In this document: positions 7,529 to 14,547 of the stretch, piece after piece
Layout: every line of letters begins with the position of its first letter
How positions within the stretch are numbered: position 1 is the stretch's first letter
Assembly: GCA_019637155.1 (NCBI GenBank)
Contig: JAHBWE010000012.1
Span: 124,001 to 188,000, forward strand
DNA from: Labilithrix sp.
GTDB taxonomy: Bacteria; Myxococcota_A; Polyangia; Polyangiales; Polyangiaceae
Length of the DNA: 64,000 bases
Direction: 5' to 3'
Program-made: the position numbers and the translations under genes
Notes under the pieces: model-generated
What the model was told of the DNA's origin: nothing
The model's database searches: none
Seen by the model: only the letters and a program-made list of their open reading frames with translations

Positions 7529-7956
7529 GCTCTCTCCAGCCTCCGCACTCTCCTCGACGAAGGACTGCTCGCCGCTTCAGCGCGCGTCTCCGCTGGACGC
7601 AACGCCTGACGGAGCGCCTTGATTCGCTTCGCTCGGTCCGGAGAGGGGCGAGCCTCTTCCGCCTTCTCGAGTGCAAACAGCCCCTCCTGATGAGCTCCTG
7701 CCGAGAGAGCGATCTGAGCGGCGACATCGAAGGACGACGCGGCCGCGCGCGGAAGTTCCGCGGTCCGGAGCCCCAGAGCCAACTGAAACGCGTACTCGTC
7801 GGCGGCCGTGAACGTGCGGTTGCCCGCAAGCTCGGCGGACAAGTCCTTCACCATCTCCTTGATGAGCGTGTCCAGCTCCTCGCGTGTCTCGGCATCTCGG
7901 AGACGCCGCACACGCTCGGCTCCGCGCGGCGTGACGGTCGAAAGGAACGGGATCAT
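7525..7956 (-). CDS. Hypothetical helical protein
   Basis: A 143-residue, mostly helical protein with many charged residues (TREELDTLIKEMVKDLSAELAGNRTFTAADEYAFQLALGLRTAEL). It shares ATGA overlaps with both neighbours (7525-7528 and 7953-7956), so translation is probably coupled through the operon. The C-terminus is basic and Ser/Arg-rich. No motif or family is recognised. Confidence 0.6.
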   Translation of the reverse strand: MIPFLSTVTPRGAERVRRLRDAETREELDTLIKEMVKDLSAELAGNRTFTAADEYAFQLALGLRTAELPRAAASSFDVAAQIALSAGAHQEGLFALEKAEEARPSPDRAKRIKALRQALRPAETRAEAASSPSSRRVRRLERA

Positions 7957-8471
7957 GGCTCCTCCACGGCAACGGCCTCGATAAGATCCACATCAAGGGT
8001 GACGGCGCCCTTGAACGCGTCATCGACGCGGCGAAGGAGAAGCGCAGCGCGCTCCCGATCGTCGACCATAAGGGCGTTGGCCGCGTCGGCGATGGCCTCC
8101 GGCACGATGGATGAGCGGCGGCCCGGGCGAAGGCCCCGAAGTACAACGTCTTCGAGCTCGCCTCCGAGTCGCCGCCATGCGCGGGTGCGGTACTCGAGCT
8201 GTCGCCGCGTCCGGCGCGCGGTACATGGCCCGCAGCCGAGGCCGAACGACGAGGTGAACAGGCGATACTTCGGCCGAGAGCAGAGCGGGCATACCAAACC
8301 GCGATGGACTCCCCGTCCCCCAGGGATCGCGCCGAACGCGATGCTCTGACGCGTCGGCTCGCCTGCACGCCCCAGAACAAGAAGAAGAACGGAAGTCGCC
8401 TCGTTCGGCACGTTCTGGACGTCAGCTGTACTGACGACGCCCGGAACGCTCGCGATGGCCTCGAAAGTCAT
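7953..8471 (-). CDS. Zinc-ribbon-like hypothetical protein
   Basis: A 172-residue protein with a four-cysteine pattern: CPLC at about residues 61-64 and CGPC about 16 residues later (GLGCGPCTARRTRRQLEYRT). This resembles the zinc ribbon followed by a basic segment seen in many phage and plasmid proteins, so nucleic-acid contact is plausible. The N-terminal part before the ribbon (SVLLLVLGRAGEPTRQ) and the C-terminal helical part are not recognised. Start and stop overlap neighbours by four bases each. Confidence 0.6.
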   Translation of the reverse strand: MTFEAIASVPGVVSTADVQNVPNEATSVLLLVLGRAGEPTRQSIAFGAIPGGRGVHRGLVCPLCSRPKYRLFTSSFGLGCGPCTARRTRRQLEYRTRAWRRLGGELEDVVLRGLRPGRRSSIVPEAIADAANALMVDDRERAALLLRRVDDAFKGAVTLDVDLIEAVAVEEP

Positions 8472-8938
8472 TCCGCTGAACCTCGACGAACGCGGCGCTG
8501 CAAGCGCAGGGTCGCCGCGGTGGCCAGCGTGCCCTCGATGCGGCGAACCAGCGCGTTTCCGACCATCACGACCTCGTGGAGCGTCTTCGCCACCATCGCC
8601 GCCTTGCGCGCGTCGGCGAGGACACCTGGTAAAACGTGCGCGAGGCGGTCGGCTGCGACCCCGGTCTGAAGTGCTATTGCGGCCGCATTCGCGGCGAGTT
8701 CGACGAGGAGCCGCTCGTCGGCGGCGGTCACGTCGACGCCGGCCAATAGCTCGGCGCGAATCGCGTCGGCGGTGCGTGCAGGAGTAGGGGAGCTCACGCG
8801 ATCGATCGTGCCTGGGTCACCCGTGATCGGGAAGAGCTGCTCGGGGTGCTCAGACGTGCAGCCGCCGGAGGTTGTCAGGACGACCGGATTGATGTCATCG
8901 CTTTCCGACGCGAGCTGCACTGCCTCACCCAGTCCCAT
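8468..8938 (-). CDS. Hypothetical protein, first gene of a four-gene operon
   Basis: A 156-residue protein whose C-terminal two thirds are helical and Ala/Leu/Val-rich (ADERLLVELAANAAAIALQTGVAADRLAHVLPGVLADARKAAMVAKTLHEVV). The ATG (8936-8938) lies only five bases from a TATGAT box on the minus strand (8944-8949), so the message may be leaderless; no Shine-Dalgarno sequence is seen. It overlaps the next gene by four bases. No family is recognised. Confidence 0.55.
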   Translation of the reverse strand: MGLGEAVQLASESDDINPVVLTTSGGCTSEHPEQLFPITGDPGTIDRVSSPTPARTADAIRAELLAGVDVTAADERLLVELAANAAAIALQTGVAADRLAHVLPGVLADARKAAMVAKTLHEVVMVGNALVRRIEGTLATAATLRLQRRVRRGSAE

Positions 8939-9246
8939 GAGTGATCATATGCAGCGAGAGAGGCGATAAGCGAAGGGCAGATCACACGAAAGCCTGGCGC
9001 ACGGACCCGTGATTGTTTGCGGATCTGAATATCCAAGTACAGCGCAGCCCATGGCTGGTCACCGCTGCTCTTGACGGGTGGGCAGGCCGGACCCATGCTG
9101 GCCGCTGAACCCGAGACCGTTGGCTGCCGGACCCTGGGAGGTCGATGAGGCTGAAGGCACGGCCGGGGAGACACGGTGCCCGATCCAGGGCGGGAATCCT
9201 GGAGCCAAGCACCAGCACCGGCGCCCGCAGGGCGCGGAGGTCTCCC
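8939..9246. promoter_or_regulatory. Divergent control region of two mobile-element operons
   Basis: This 308-base stretch separates the leftward operon (start 8938) from the rightward HTH gene (start 9247). I see TATGAT on the minus strand (8944-8949) as a good -10 for the leftward operon, GTGATC at 8941-8946 matched in reverse by GATCAC at 8981-8986, a TTGACG at 9071-9076 that could be a -35 for rightward transcription, and a GGAGGT ribosome-binding site five bases before the ATG at 9247. A hairpin GCGCC/GGCGC lies just before that site. No convincing gene is visible in it. Confidence 0.4.
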
Positions 9247-9510
9247 ATGTCTAGTCAGCCTATCCCGAGCCAGAGCCAGCCCCGCAAGCCCAGGACCCGG
9301 CGTGAGCCGCCGCCCGGAGCTCCGCTCTCGGAGAGCGAGTTTTCCCGGCGCTACGGCTTCGGCCGAAGCACGGTCCGCAAGTGGCGGGCAGACGGGGCCC
9401 CCTACATCCAGGTCGGCATGGTCGTCCGGATCGAGCCCGAGCGGTTCCTCGCGTGGCTTCGCGCGCGGAGGGCGCAACCCGAACGGGAGGTCAGCCGGGA
9501 GGTCGGGTGA
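9247..9510 (+). CDS. Small HTH DNA-binding protein (excisionase/AlpA-like)
   Basis: An 87-residue protein. After a basic, Pro/Ser-rich arm comes a MerR-type winged-helix segment: LSESEFSRRYGFGRSTVRKWRADGAPYIQVG with VVRIEPERFLAWLRARR. This layout (helix-turn-helix followed by a short beta wing and a helix ending WL) is that of excisionases and AlpA-like regulators. The ATG at 9247 has a strong GGAGGT site; a longer frame upstream lacks one. Its stop overlaps the next start (TGATG). In this setting a role in excision control with the serine recombinase, or in transcription, is plausible but unproven. Confidence 0.65.
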   Translation: MSSQPIPSQSQPRKPRTRREPPPGAPLSESEFSRRYGFGRSTVRKWRADGAPYIQVGMVVRIEPERFLAWLRARRAQPEREVSREVG

Positions 9511-10676
9511 TGCTCACCCGCCTGATCCGCCTGGTCAGCGGCGAGCCGGCCGATACTACCGGACCGACCACTACTACTGCTGCGCTGACCGGACGTAGCC
9601 TCGAGACGACGGGGGTTCCGCCCACTCTCCAGCCTGGCCCCGAGCAGGTTCCGATCGGGGCGGAGGCCCCGCTCCCCTTTTGGAACTCTCCCTCGGGAGG
9701 CGAGAAGCCCGAGGAGAGCCCCGGCTCTGAAGAGCAGGGCCCCCCCCTCGAGATCGAAGTTTTCGAGCGCGAGCCCGAAGGAACCAGTGGTCCCACGGAT
9801 GATCTCTACTCGGCGGAGGGACCCGTCGAAGGATCACCAGACTCTCTCTCTCTACTACTTGATAGTAGAGAGAGTAAGAGAGAGAGCTTTTCCGAGAGCG
9901 AGATCCAGAAAGCACCAACACTCGATCAGCCCATCTCGCCGTCTACGCCTAGTAATAGGTCAATACCGGTATCGGCGATTGATAGATCAGTACCGGCTAT
10001 TGATATCCGATCCCTCCAGGAGCTCCGGTCCTTGCTGCACCCGGAGCTCCTCGAGAGGGCCCTCCACGAGGTCGAGAGGGGGACGGCCGTCGGCCTCGTT
10101 GTTCGGGAGATGCGTGATCTCGGCATCTCCGTCCCGAGCAAGCAGGTCCGCGCGCTCCGCGCGCCAGACAAGTCCCTCGCGCTGGTCGAGGAGTGGATCT
10201 CGGGCGCCAGCGCCCTGAAGACCCATCGCCCGAGGGAGTACCTCCGCTGGCTCCAAGCTCTCCTAGCTGGCGAGGCTCTCCCGCATCTCCCGCCCTCATC
10301 TCGCCTCAAGGAGATCCGCCGCCATGTCGCGGGAGTCGGGCCAGGTTCAGAGCGAGAACGCCTGATCGATGACGTGCTGACTACCCGCTTCCGCAAGCGC
10401 CAGCGAACGACGCTTGCGCGACTCAGGTACCCGTCCGACCCGATCGGCCGGCGGGCGCTCGTCCAGGTGGACAAGCGCATCGACCACACCAGGTCAGCTC
10501 CCACCGAGCTCCGCGAGCTCTTCGAGCGCGCTCGCGAGCGGCTCGTCCCGATCGACGACGCCCGCGCTCGTCTCCAGCGTTTGCGTGCCCTGCTCCTCGA
10601 CACGGCCGAGATGGCCCAGATGTTCGAGGCCGCTCTCTCTGACCTCCACGACCATCATCAGGATGACCCTACATGA
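9510..10676 (+). CDS. Unknown mobile-element protein with a disordered N-half
   Basis: A 388-residue protein started at the ATG of a TGATG junction with the HTH gene. Residues 1 to about 165 are low in structure (Pro, Ser, Thr, Glu-rich). They carry a short repeat, RSIPVSAIDRSVPAID, encoded by an unusually AT-rich patch. From about 170 onwards it is helical and charged (LRSLLHPELLERALHEVERGTAVGLVVREMRDLGISVPSKQVRALR), which reads like a DNA-binding or structural domain. Its position behind an excisionase-like gene and its internal repeats would fit a replication or partition protein, but no family is recognised. Confidence 0.5.
   Translation: MLTRLIRLVSGEPADTTGPTTTTAALTGRSLETTGVPPTLQPGPEQVPIGAEAPLPFWNSPSGGEKPEESPGSEEQGPPLEIEVFEREPEGTSGPTDDLYSAEGPVEGSPDSLSLLLDSRESKRESFSESEIQKAPTLDQPISPSTPSNRSIPVSAIDRSVPAIDIRSLQELRSLLHPELLERALHEVERGTAVGLVVREMRDLGISVPSKQVRALRAPDKSLALVEEWISGASALKTHRPREYLRWLQALLAGEALPHLPPSSRLKEIRRHVAGVGPGSERERLIDDVLTTRFRKRQRTTLARLRYPSDPIGRRALVQVDKRIDHTRSAPTELRELFERARERLVPIDDARARLQRLRALLLDTAEMAQMFEAALSDLHDHHQDDPT
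9845..10005 (+). repeat. AT-rich patch with hairpin and iteron-like repeats inside a gene
   Basis: Within the coding sequence of 9510-10676 the composition drops sharply. At 9846-9874 two perfect 12-base arms (CTCTCTCTACTA and TAGTAGAGAGAG) flank a five-base loop. At 9960-10005 two related units (TCAATACCGGTAT and TCAGTACCGGCTAT) are each followed by ATTGATA. The palindrome ATACCGGTAT lies in the first. Such internal AT-rich iterons can mark a replication origin in an initiator gene; here that is only a suggestion. Confidence 0.45.
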
Positions 10677-11623
10677 CCATCACGAGCCGCATCACCAGCC
10701 TCGCCTCCCGCACCCTCCGCGCCACCGCGCGCGCCGCTCTCCGCCTCGCTGACCGGCTCGACGCACGTGCGCGCCACCGTGGCGCGCACGCAGATGCCGA
10801 GCCCCTGGACGACTTCGACAGCGCCCCACCGTGGGGCGCTGTCGAGGTGCCCGTCGAGCACGTCGACCCGGGGGAGCTCCGGGAGCGGGACCACGCCCCC
10901 GAGGCCGATGCGCCCCACGGTGGGGCGCATCAGGATCCCGACATCACTCCGGTGGCCGAATCCGACGTGCGCCCCACGGTGGGGCGCACATACGGGCTGA
11001 TCGATGCCCAGCTTGCCCAAACCGAGCTCGACGCCGAGGAGGCCGAGGAGAGGCTCGCAGAGGCGTTTCCGTCGCCGGATGCGCTGTTGCTGGTGCCCCC
11101 GGCCCCCGAGGCGCCCGCCGACAACGACGAGGAGCCCGCTCCTCATCCGCGTCGCTCGCGTCGGCGTCGCACGACCCCCGAGGCGGCTCCGGCCCCTGCG
11201 GTCGTACTGCCGGAGCCCGAGCTCGCCGCCGCCGTGCGCGTCCTTCGGGGTCTCGACACGCCGTGGTCGGAGATCGCGCGTGTCTTCCGGGAGCTCCACG
11301 CTCCCCAGTCCCCAACCCGGGATGATCCCGGGTCGGCCCCCGCCGAGCCGGCGCTCATCGTCGTCGCCCCGACCATGACGCTGACGCCCGCGCCCTTCCC
11401 CCCGCTGGCTCGGCGTGCGACGACGCTGCCGCGGGAGCTGGAGATCGAATTGTGTTTCCGGCGGTTGGCTGAGCGCAGCACCGGCGCCGAGGATTCTCGC
11501 CCCCGCCTGTTGGCCCTCGGTTTCAGCGAGACCGAGATTGAGAGCCGGCTCGATGAGCTGGTCGCCGAGCGCGCCGAGACGCTGAAGCGCGAGTGCGCCC
11601 GTCGTGGGCTGTCTCTCCCCTAG
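10673..11623 (+). CDS. Unknown protein interrupted by palindrome-encoded segments
   Basis: A 316-residue protein whose ATG overlaps the previous stop (ATGA, 10673-10676). The N-terminus is basic (ITSRITSLASRTLRATARAAL), the middle is acidic and Pro-rich, and the C-terminal about 120 residues look folded (LAAAVRVLRGLDTPWSEIARVFREL; ERLDELVAERAETLKRECARRG-like helices). Four palindromes in the first third encode RHRGAH, APPWGAV, APHGGAH and RPTVGRT, that is, the same DNA read in different frames, so this part has probably been lengthened by insertions. Family and function are unknown. Confidence 0.5.
   Translation: MTITSRITSLASRTLRATARAALRLADRLDARARHRGAHADAEPLDDFDSAPPWGAVEVPVEHVDPGELRERDHAPEADAPHGGAHQDPDITPVAESDVRPTVGRTYGLIDAQLAQTELDAEEAEERLAEAFPSPDALLLVPPAPEAPADNDEEPAPHPRRSRRRRTTPEAAPAPAVVLPEPELAAAVRVLRGLDTPWSEIARVFRELHAPQSPTRDDPGSAPAEPALIVVAPTMTLTPAPFPPLARRATTLPRELEIELCFRRLAERSTGAEDSRPRLLALGFSETEIESRLDELVAERAETLKRECARRGLSLP
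10767..10989. repeat. Four related palindromic inserts in one coding sequence
   Basis: Copies lie at 10767-10789 (arms GTGCGCGCCA / TGGCGCGCAC), 10815-10845 (14-base arms TCGACAGCGCCCCA / TGGGGCGCTGTCGA), 10907-10931 (11-base arms) and 10967-10989 (10-base arms GTGCGCCCCA / TGGGGCGCAC). All share the core GCGC[C/G]CCA around a three-base centre, CCG in the first two and CGG in the last two, which is the same element in opposite orientation. Core positions fall in all three reading frames of the gene, so conservation is at the DNA level. Confidence 0.8.
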
Positions 11624-11643
11624 CGCGTGTGCGCACACTCGCT
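11622..11643 (+). terminator. Candidate terminator after the 10673-11623 gene
   Basis: A 22-base palindrome (AGCG, GTGTGC/GCACAC, CGCT) overlaps the TAG stop and is followed within about ten bases by a T-rich stretch (TTGTTCTTCTTCTTC). The T-run is interrupted by C and set back from the stem, so this may be a weak terminator or attenuator before the small gene and recombinase. Confidence 0.4.
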
Positions 11644-11708
11644 GCCGTCCCTTGTTCTTCTTCTTCGGAAGGCTACATCTGACTCTGCAGCACCAGGACC
11701 AGACCAGC

Positions 11709-11936
11709 ATGCAGCACACCAGGCAGCAGTACATGCCCGAGATCGATGTTGAGCCGACGGAGCGGTACCGCGTGCTGCTCTACTTCTCGCCAGACAGGCC
11801 GAGGGCGATCACCCGCGACGCGTGGACCGCCCTGAAGAAGAAGTACAAGACCTGGCGCGACGAACACCTCCGCCTCGCCGCTGCCCTCGCCGATCTCCTC
11901 CTCGCCGACCTCGCCGCCCACCCTCCCCAGGAGTAG
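11709..11936 (+). CDS. Small hypothetical protein before the recombinase
   Basis: A 75-residue protein started at MQHTRQQYMPEIDVE; an internal ATG at 11733 is also possible. The body reads RYRVLLYFSPDRPRAITRDAWTALKKKYKTWRDEHLRLAAALADLLLADL, a short strand followed by amphipathic helices, basic in the middle. The stop is nine bases before the recombinase ATG, so the two are probably co-transcribed. It could be a recombination directionality factor by position, as such factors are often small and adjacent, but no sequence feature proves it. Confidence 0.45.
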   Translation: MQHTRQQYMPEIDVEPTERYRVLLYFSPDRPRAITRDAWTALKKKYKTWRDEHLRLAAALADLLLADLAAHPPQE

Positions 11937-11945
11937 AGGAACGCC

Positions 11946-13637
11946 ATGCCGATCCGAGTCGCGCTCTACCTACGACGTTCGACCGAGGAGCATCAGGAGG
12001 CGAGCCTCGAGGTGCAGGAAGAAGAAGCGCGTCGCTTCCTCCAGAAGAAGTTCGGGACCTACGTCGTCTCGCCCGAGCACGTCTTCGTCGACAGCGGCGT
12101 GAGCCGCGCCGAGTTCGCGAAGCGGCCCGGGCTCATCGCCCTCCTCTCCGCGATCGAGAAGAAGGAGGTCGACGTCCTCGTCACGCGGGACGAGACCCGC
12201 CTCGGCGGGGACATGATCCGCGTGTCCCTCCTTCTTCAGGACATCCTCGATGCCGGCGTGCGCGTCTACTACTACTACTCCGGCGAAGAAGTCCGGCTCG
12301 ACGACGCCACCGCCCGCTTCTTGATCACCGCGCGGAACTTCGCCGCCGAGCTCGAGCGGGAGAAGATCTCGCAGCGCACCCACGAGCATCTCCTCGTGAA
12401 GGCGCGCAAGGGCCTCAACGTGGGTGGCCGGGTCTACGGCTACGACAACGTCGAGGTGATGGACGGCGAGCGGAGGAAGCACGTCGAGTACAGGGTGAAC
12501 GCCGAACAGGCGGCCGTCGTCCTCGAGATCTTCACCCGCTTCGCCAGGGGGGAGGGCTACCGCACGATCGCGAAGGAGCTCAACGCGCGAGGTCTCCCGT
12601 CACCCTCGGCCGGCAAGCGCGGTACGGGCTCGTGGTCGCCTTCGGCCGTCTTCGAGATCATCCACCGGGAGCGGTACCTCGGGCGCATCGTCTGGAACAA
12701 GTTCGAGAAGATGTACCGCAAGGGGACGAAGGTGCGCGTCGAGCGACCGGAGCACGAGTGGCTCGTCGTCGACGCACCCCACCTCCGGATCATCAGCGAC
12801 GAGCTCTGGGCTGCGACGCATGCCCAGTTGAAGGGGAAGAAGCTGCGGCGCGGGGAGAAGTCTCCTCCGAAGAAGAAGGGCGGCCGTCCGGCCACGTACT
12901 TGCTCAGCGGCATCACGAAGTGTGGATGCTGCGGCGGCGCGCTGACCGTCCTGGACACCCGCTTCGGCCAGCACATGGTCAAGGCGTACATCTGCTCGTA
13001 CCGCCGCGATCGCGGCGAGACCGTCTGCAAGAACGCCCTGAGGCGCCCGGTCGACCGCGTGAACCAGGGCGTCGTCGACTGGATCCAGACGAACATCCTC
13101 TCCGAGGAGCTCGTGGTGGATGCCCTCAAGGAAGTGAGCCGGCGCATCGCCGCGCGCGCGAAGCAACAGAACGCCGAGCTTCCGAAGCTCGAGGCCGAGG
13201 CCCACAAGCTTCGTGCGGAGATCGCGAACCTCGTCGACCAGATCGCCTCCAGCCCGAAGGCCGTCAGCGAACCCCTCATCGCCGGGCTCAACGAGCGCCA
13301 GGAGCGGGTGAACGAGCTCGACGCCCGCATCCGGGCGACCAAGGCGGCCCCGGAGGCGATGAGCCTCGAGGTGCGGCGGATGGAGGCCGAGGCCAAGGCC
13401 CGGCTCGCCGGCCTTCGGGAGATGCTCGAGCGGAACCCGAGGGAAGCGCGCACACTCCTCTCCACGATCTTCGACGGCAAGCTCACGGCGACGCCGGTGA
13501 AGATGCCCGACGGGCCGCGGCTGCAAGTCGAAGGGCGAGCTTCCGTTGGCCGGATGCTCGCCCTCGAGGCGGAGGGGCTTGTGATCCAAACCCCCCAGAC
13601 AAAGTGGCGTCCCCAACGGGATTCGAACCCGTGTTAG
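11946..13637 (+). CDS. Large serine recombinase (integrase)
   Basis: A 563-residue site-specific recombinase. The resolvase catalytic domain fills about residues 1-150, with nucleophile Ser12 in ALYLRRSTEE and a conserved Arg motif (VLVTRDETRLGGD). The recombinase domain follows (about 170-280: GYRTIAKELNARGLPSP). Then comes a zinc ribbon with CGCC at about 326-329 and Cys about 349 and 360, and a long coiled coil (about 385-460). Such enzymes integrate phages and mobile elements through covalent Ser-DNA links and need a directionality factor to excise. The last codons (WRPQRDSNPC) are the antisense of the 3' end of tRNA-Glu, so the gene runs into the attachment site. Confidence 0.93.
   Translation: MPIRVALYLRRSTEEHQEASLEVQEEEARRFLQKKFGTYVVSPEHVFVDSGVSRAEFAKRPGLIALLSAIEKKEVDVLVTRDETRLGGDMIRVSLLLQDILDAGVRVYYYYSGEEVRLDDATARFLITARNFAAELEREKISQRTHEHLLVKARKGLNVGGRVYGYDNVEVMDGERRKHVEYRVNAEQAAVVLEIFTRFARGEGYRTIAKELNARGLPSPSAGKRGTGSWSPSAVFEIIHRERYLGRIVWNKFEKMYRKGTKVRVERPEHEWLVVDAPHLRIISDELWAATHAQLKGKKLRRGEKSPPKKKGGRPATYLLSGITKCGCCGGALTVLDTRFGQHMVKAYICSYRRDRGETVCKNALRRPVDRVNQGVVDWIQTNILSEELVVDALKEVSRRIAARAKQQNAELPKLEAEAHKLRAEIANLVDQIASSPKAVSEPLIAGLNERQERVNELDARIRATKAAPEAMSLEVRRMEAEAKARLAGLREMLERNPREARTLLSTIFDGKLTATPVKMPDGPRLQVEGRASVGRMLALEAEGLVIQTPQTKWRPQRDSNPC
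13609..13637. other. Probable attachment-site region at the tRNA 3' end
   Basis: The recombinase reading frame and the acceptor and T-arm part of tRNA-Glu(TTC) share these 29 bases. Everything to the left has mobile-element character and everything to the right is ordinary chromosome, so the junction should lie here. No second copy of this segment was seen in bases 1-13608, which suggests the other end is outside the window. The exact crossover bases cannot be read from one junction. Confidence 0.55.
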
Positions 13638-13680
13638 CGGCGTGAAAAGCCGCGGTCCTGGGCCTCTAGACGATGGGGAC
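13609..13680 (-). tRNA. tRNA-Glu, anticodon TTC
   Basis: The minus strand gives a 72-base cloverleaf. The acceptor arms are GTCCCC and GGGGAC, the D-arm region TCGTCTAGAGGCC resembles that of known tRNA-Glu, the anticodon stem is GCGGC/GCCGC around loop TTTTCAC with anticodon TTC, and the T-arm has the invariant GGTTCGAATCC core. CCA is not encoded. The 3' half is overlapped by the recombinase gene on the other strand. Confidence 0.95.
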
Positions 13681-13731
13681 GGTGGGGGCTAACTACCGCC
13701 GTCCTGCGCGCGTGTAAAGTGGGTCGCGACC

Positions 13732-14535
13732 TCAGGAAGGGTCTGGCTTGTTCAGGCCGGCGGTGATGCTGCGGATCAAAGAGCGCGGGGAGAGCGGGAC
13801 CATCTGCGCCATCAGCCAGTTCATGGCGCCGTGGATCGCGAGCACGTCGCCGGCGTGCATCGCGCGGTAGGCGTGGGTCGCGACGCTCTTGGCGTCCGCC
13901 ACGTTGCTGTTGTTCTTGAACAGCTTCGACTTGTCGTTGCCGGCCGTCGCGGAGAAGTCGGTCGCGGTCGCGCCCGGGCAGTGGCAGGTGACCGTCACGC
14001 CCGTGCCGGCGAGCTCGTAGGCCAGACCCTCGCTGAAGCTCACGACGAACGCCTTCGTCGCGTAGTAGTTCGACATGTACGGGCCCGCCTGGAACGCGGC
14101 GGTGGAGGCGACGTTCAGGATGCGGCCGAACTTGCGCTCCACCATCGCGGGCGCGAAGCGGTGCGTCAGCTCCACGAGGGCGCGGATGTTCACGTCGATC
14201 ATCTGGAGCTCACGCGCGAGGTCGAGCTTCAGGAACTCGCCCGTCGTGCCGAAGCCTGCGTTGTTCACGAGGAAGTCGATCGCGAGGCCGCGCTTCTTCG
14301 CGACGTCGAAGATGGTCGCGGGGGCCGTGTGCTCGCCGAGGTCCGCGGCGATGACGCCCGCGGTGATGCCGTGCGCCTCCTCGAGCTCGTGCGCCAGCTC
14401 TTCGAGCTTCGACTTGCTCCGCGCGACCAGCACCACGTCGTGCTTGTCGGCGGCGAAGAGCGCCGCCATCTCCTTGCCCAACCCCGCCGACGCGCCCGTG
14501 ATGAGCGCCGTGCGCTTCTCGCCGTTGTCCGCCAT
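13732..14535 (-). CDS. Short-chain dehydrogenase/reductase
   Basis: A 267-residue classical SDR. The NAD(P)-binding motif TGASAGLG is at residues 13-20, NNAG at 91-94, catalytic Ser144 in NVAST, and the YxxxK pair at Tyr157 and Lys161. The Arg39 in LVARSKSK after strand two suggests NADP preference. Known members reduce ketones or aldehydes; the substrate cannot be read. The C-terminus is extended by a helix (AMNWLMAQMVPLSPRSLIRSI) like that of membrane-associated DltE/YqjQ-type SDRs. It is the first chromosomal gene after the element junction, minus strand, 12 bases downstream of the PEGA protein gene. Confidence 0.9.
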   Translation of the reverse strand: MADNGEKRTALITGASAGLGKEMAALFAADKHDVVLVARSKSKLEELAHELEEAHGITAGVIAADLGEHTAPATIFDVAKKRGLAIDFLVNNAGFGTTGEFLKLDLARELQMIDVNIRALVELTHRFAPAMVERKFGRILNVASTAAFQAGPYMSNYYATKAFVVSFSEGLAYELAGTGVTVTCHCPGATATDFSATAGNDKSKLFKNNSNVADAKSVATHAYRAMHAGDVLAIHGAMNWLMAQMVPLSPRSLIRSITAGLNKPDPS

Positions 14536-14547
14536 GCGGCGGGCATA

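Noticed and set aside
1..13608. Second copy of the tRNA-Glu 3' end marking the other element junction
   Set aside because: I looked for the T-arm sequence in this span and did not find it, so the left junction is taken to be outside the window.
11822..13645. A second plus-strand frame of 607 codons ending SPTGFEPVLAA
   Set aside because: It is a frame-shifted shadow of the serine recombinase. The ending is the well-known spurious translation of a tRNA T-arm.
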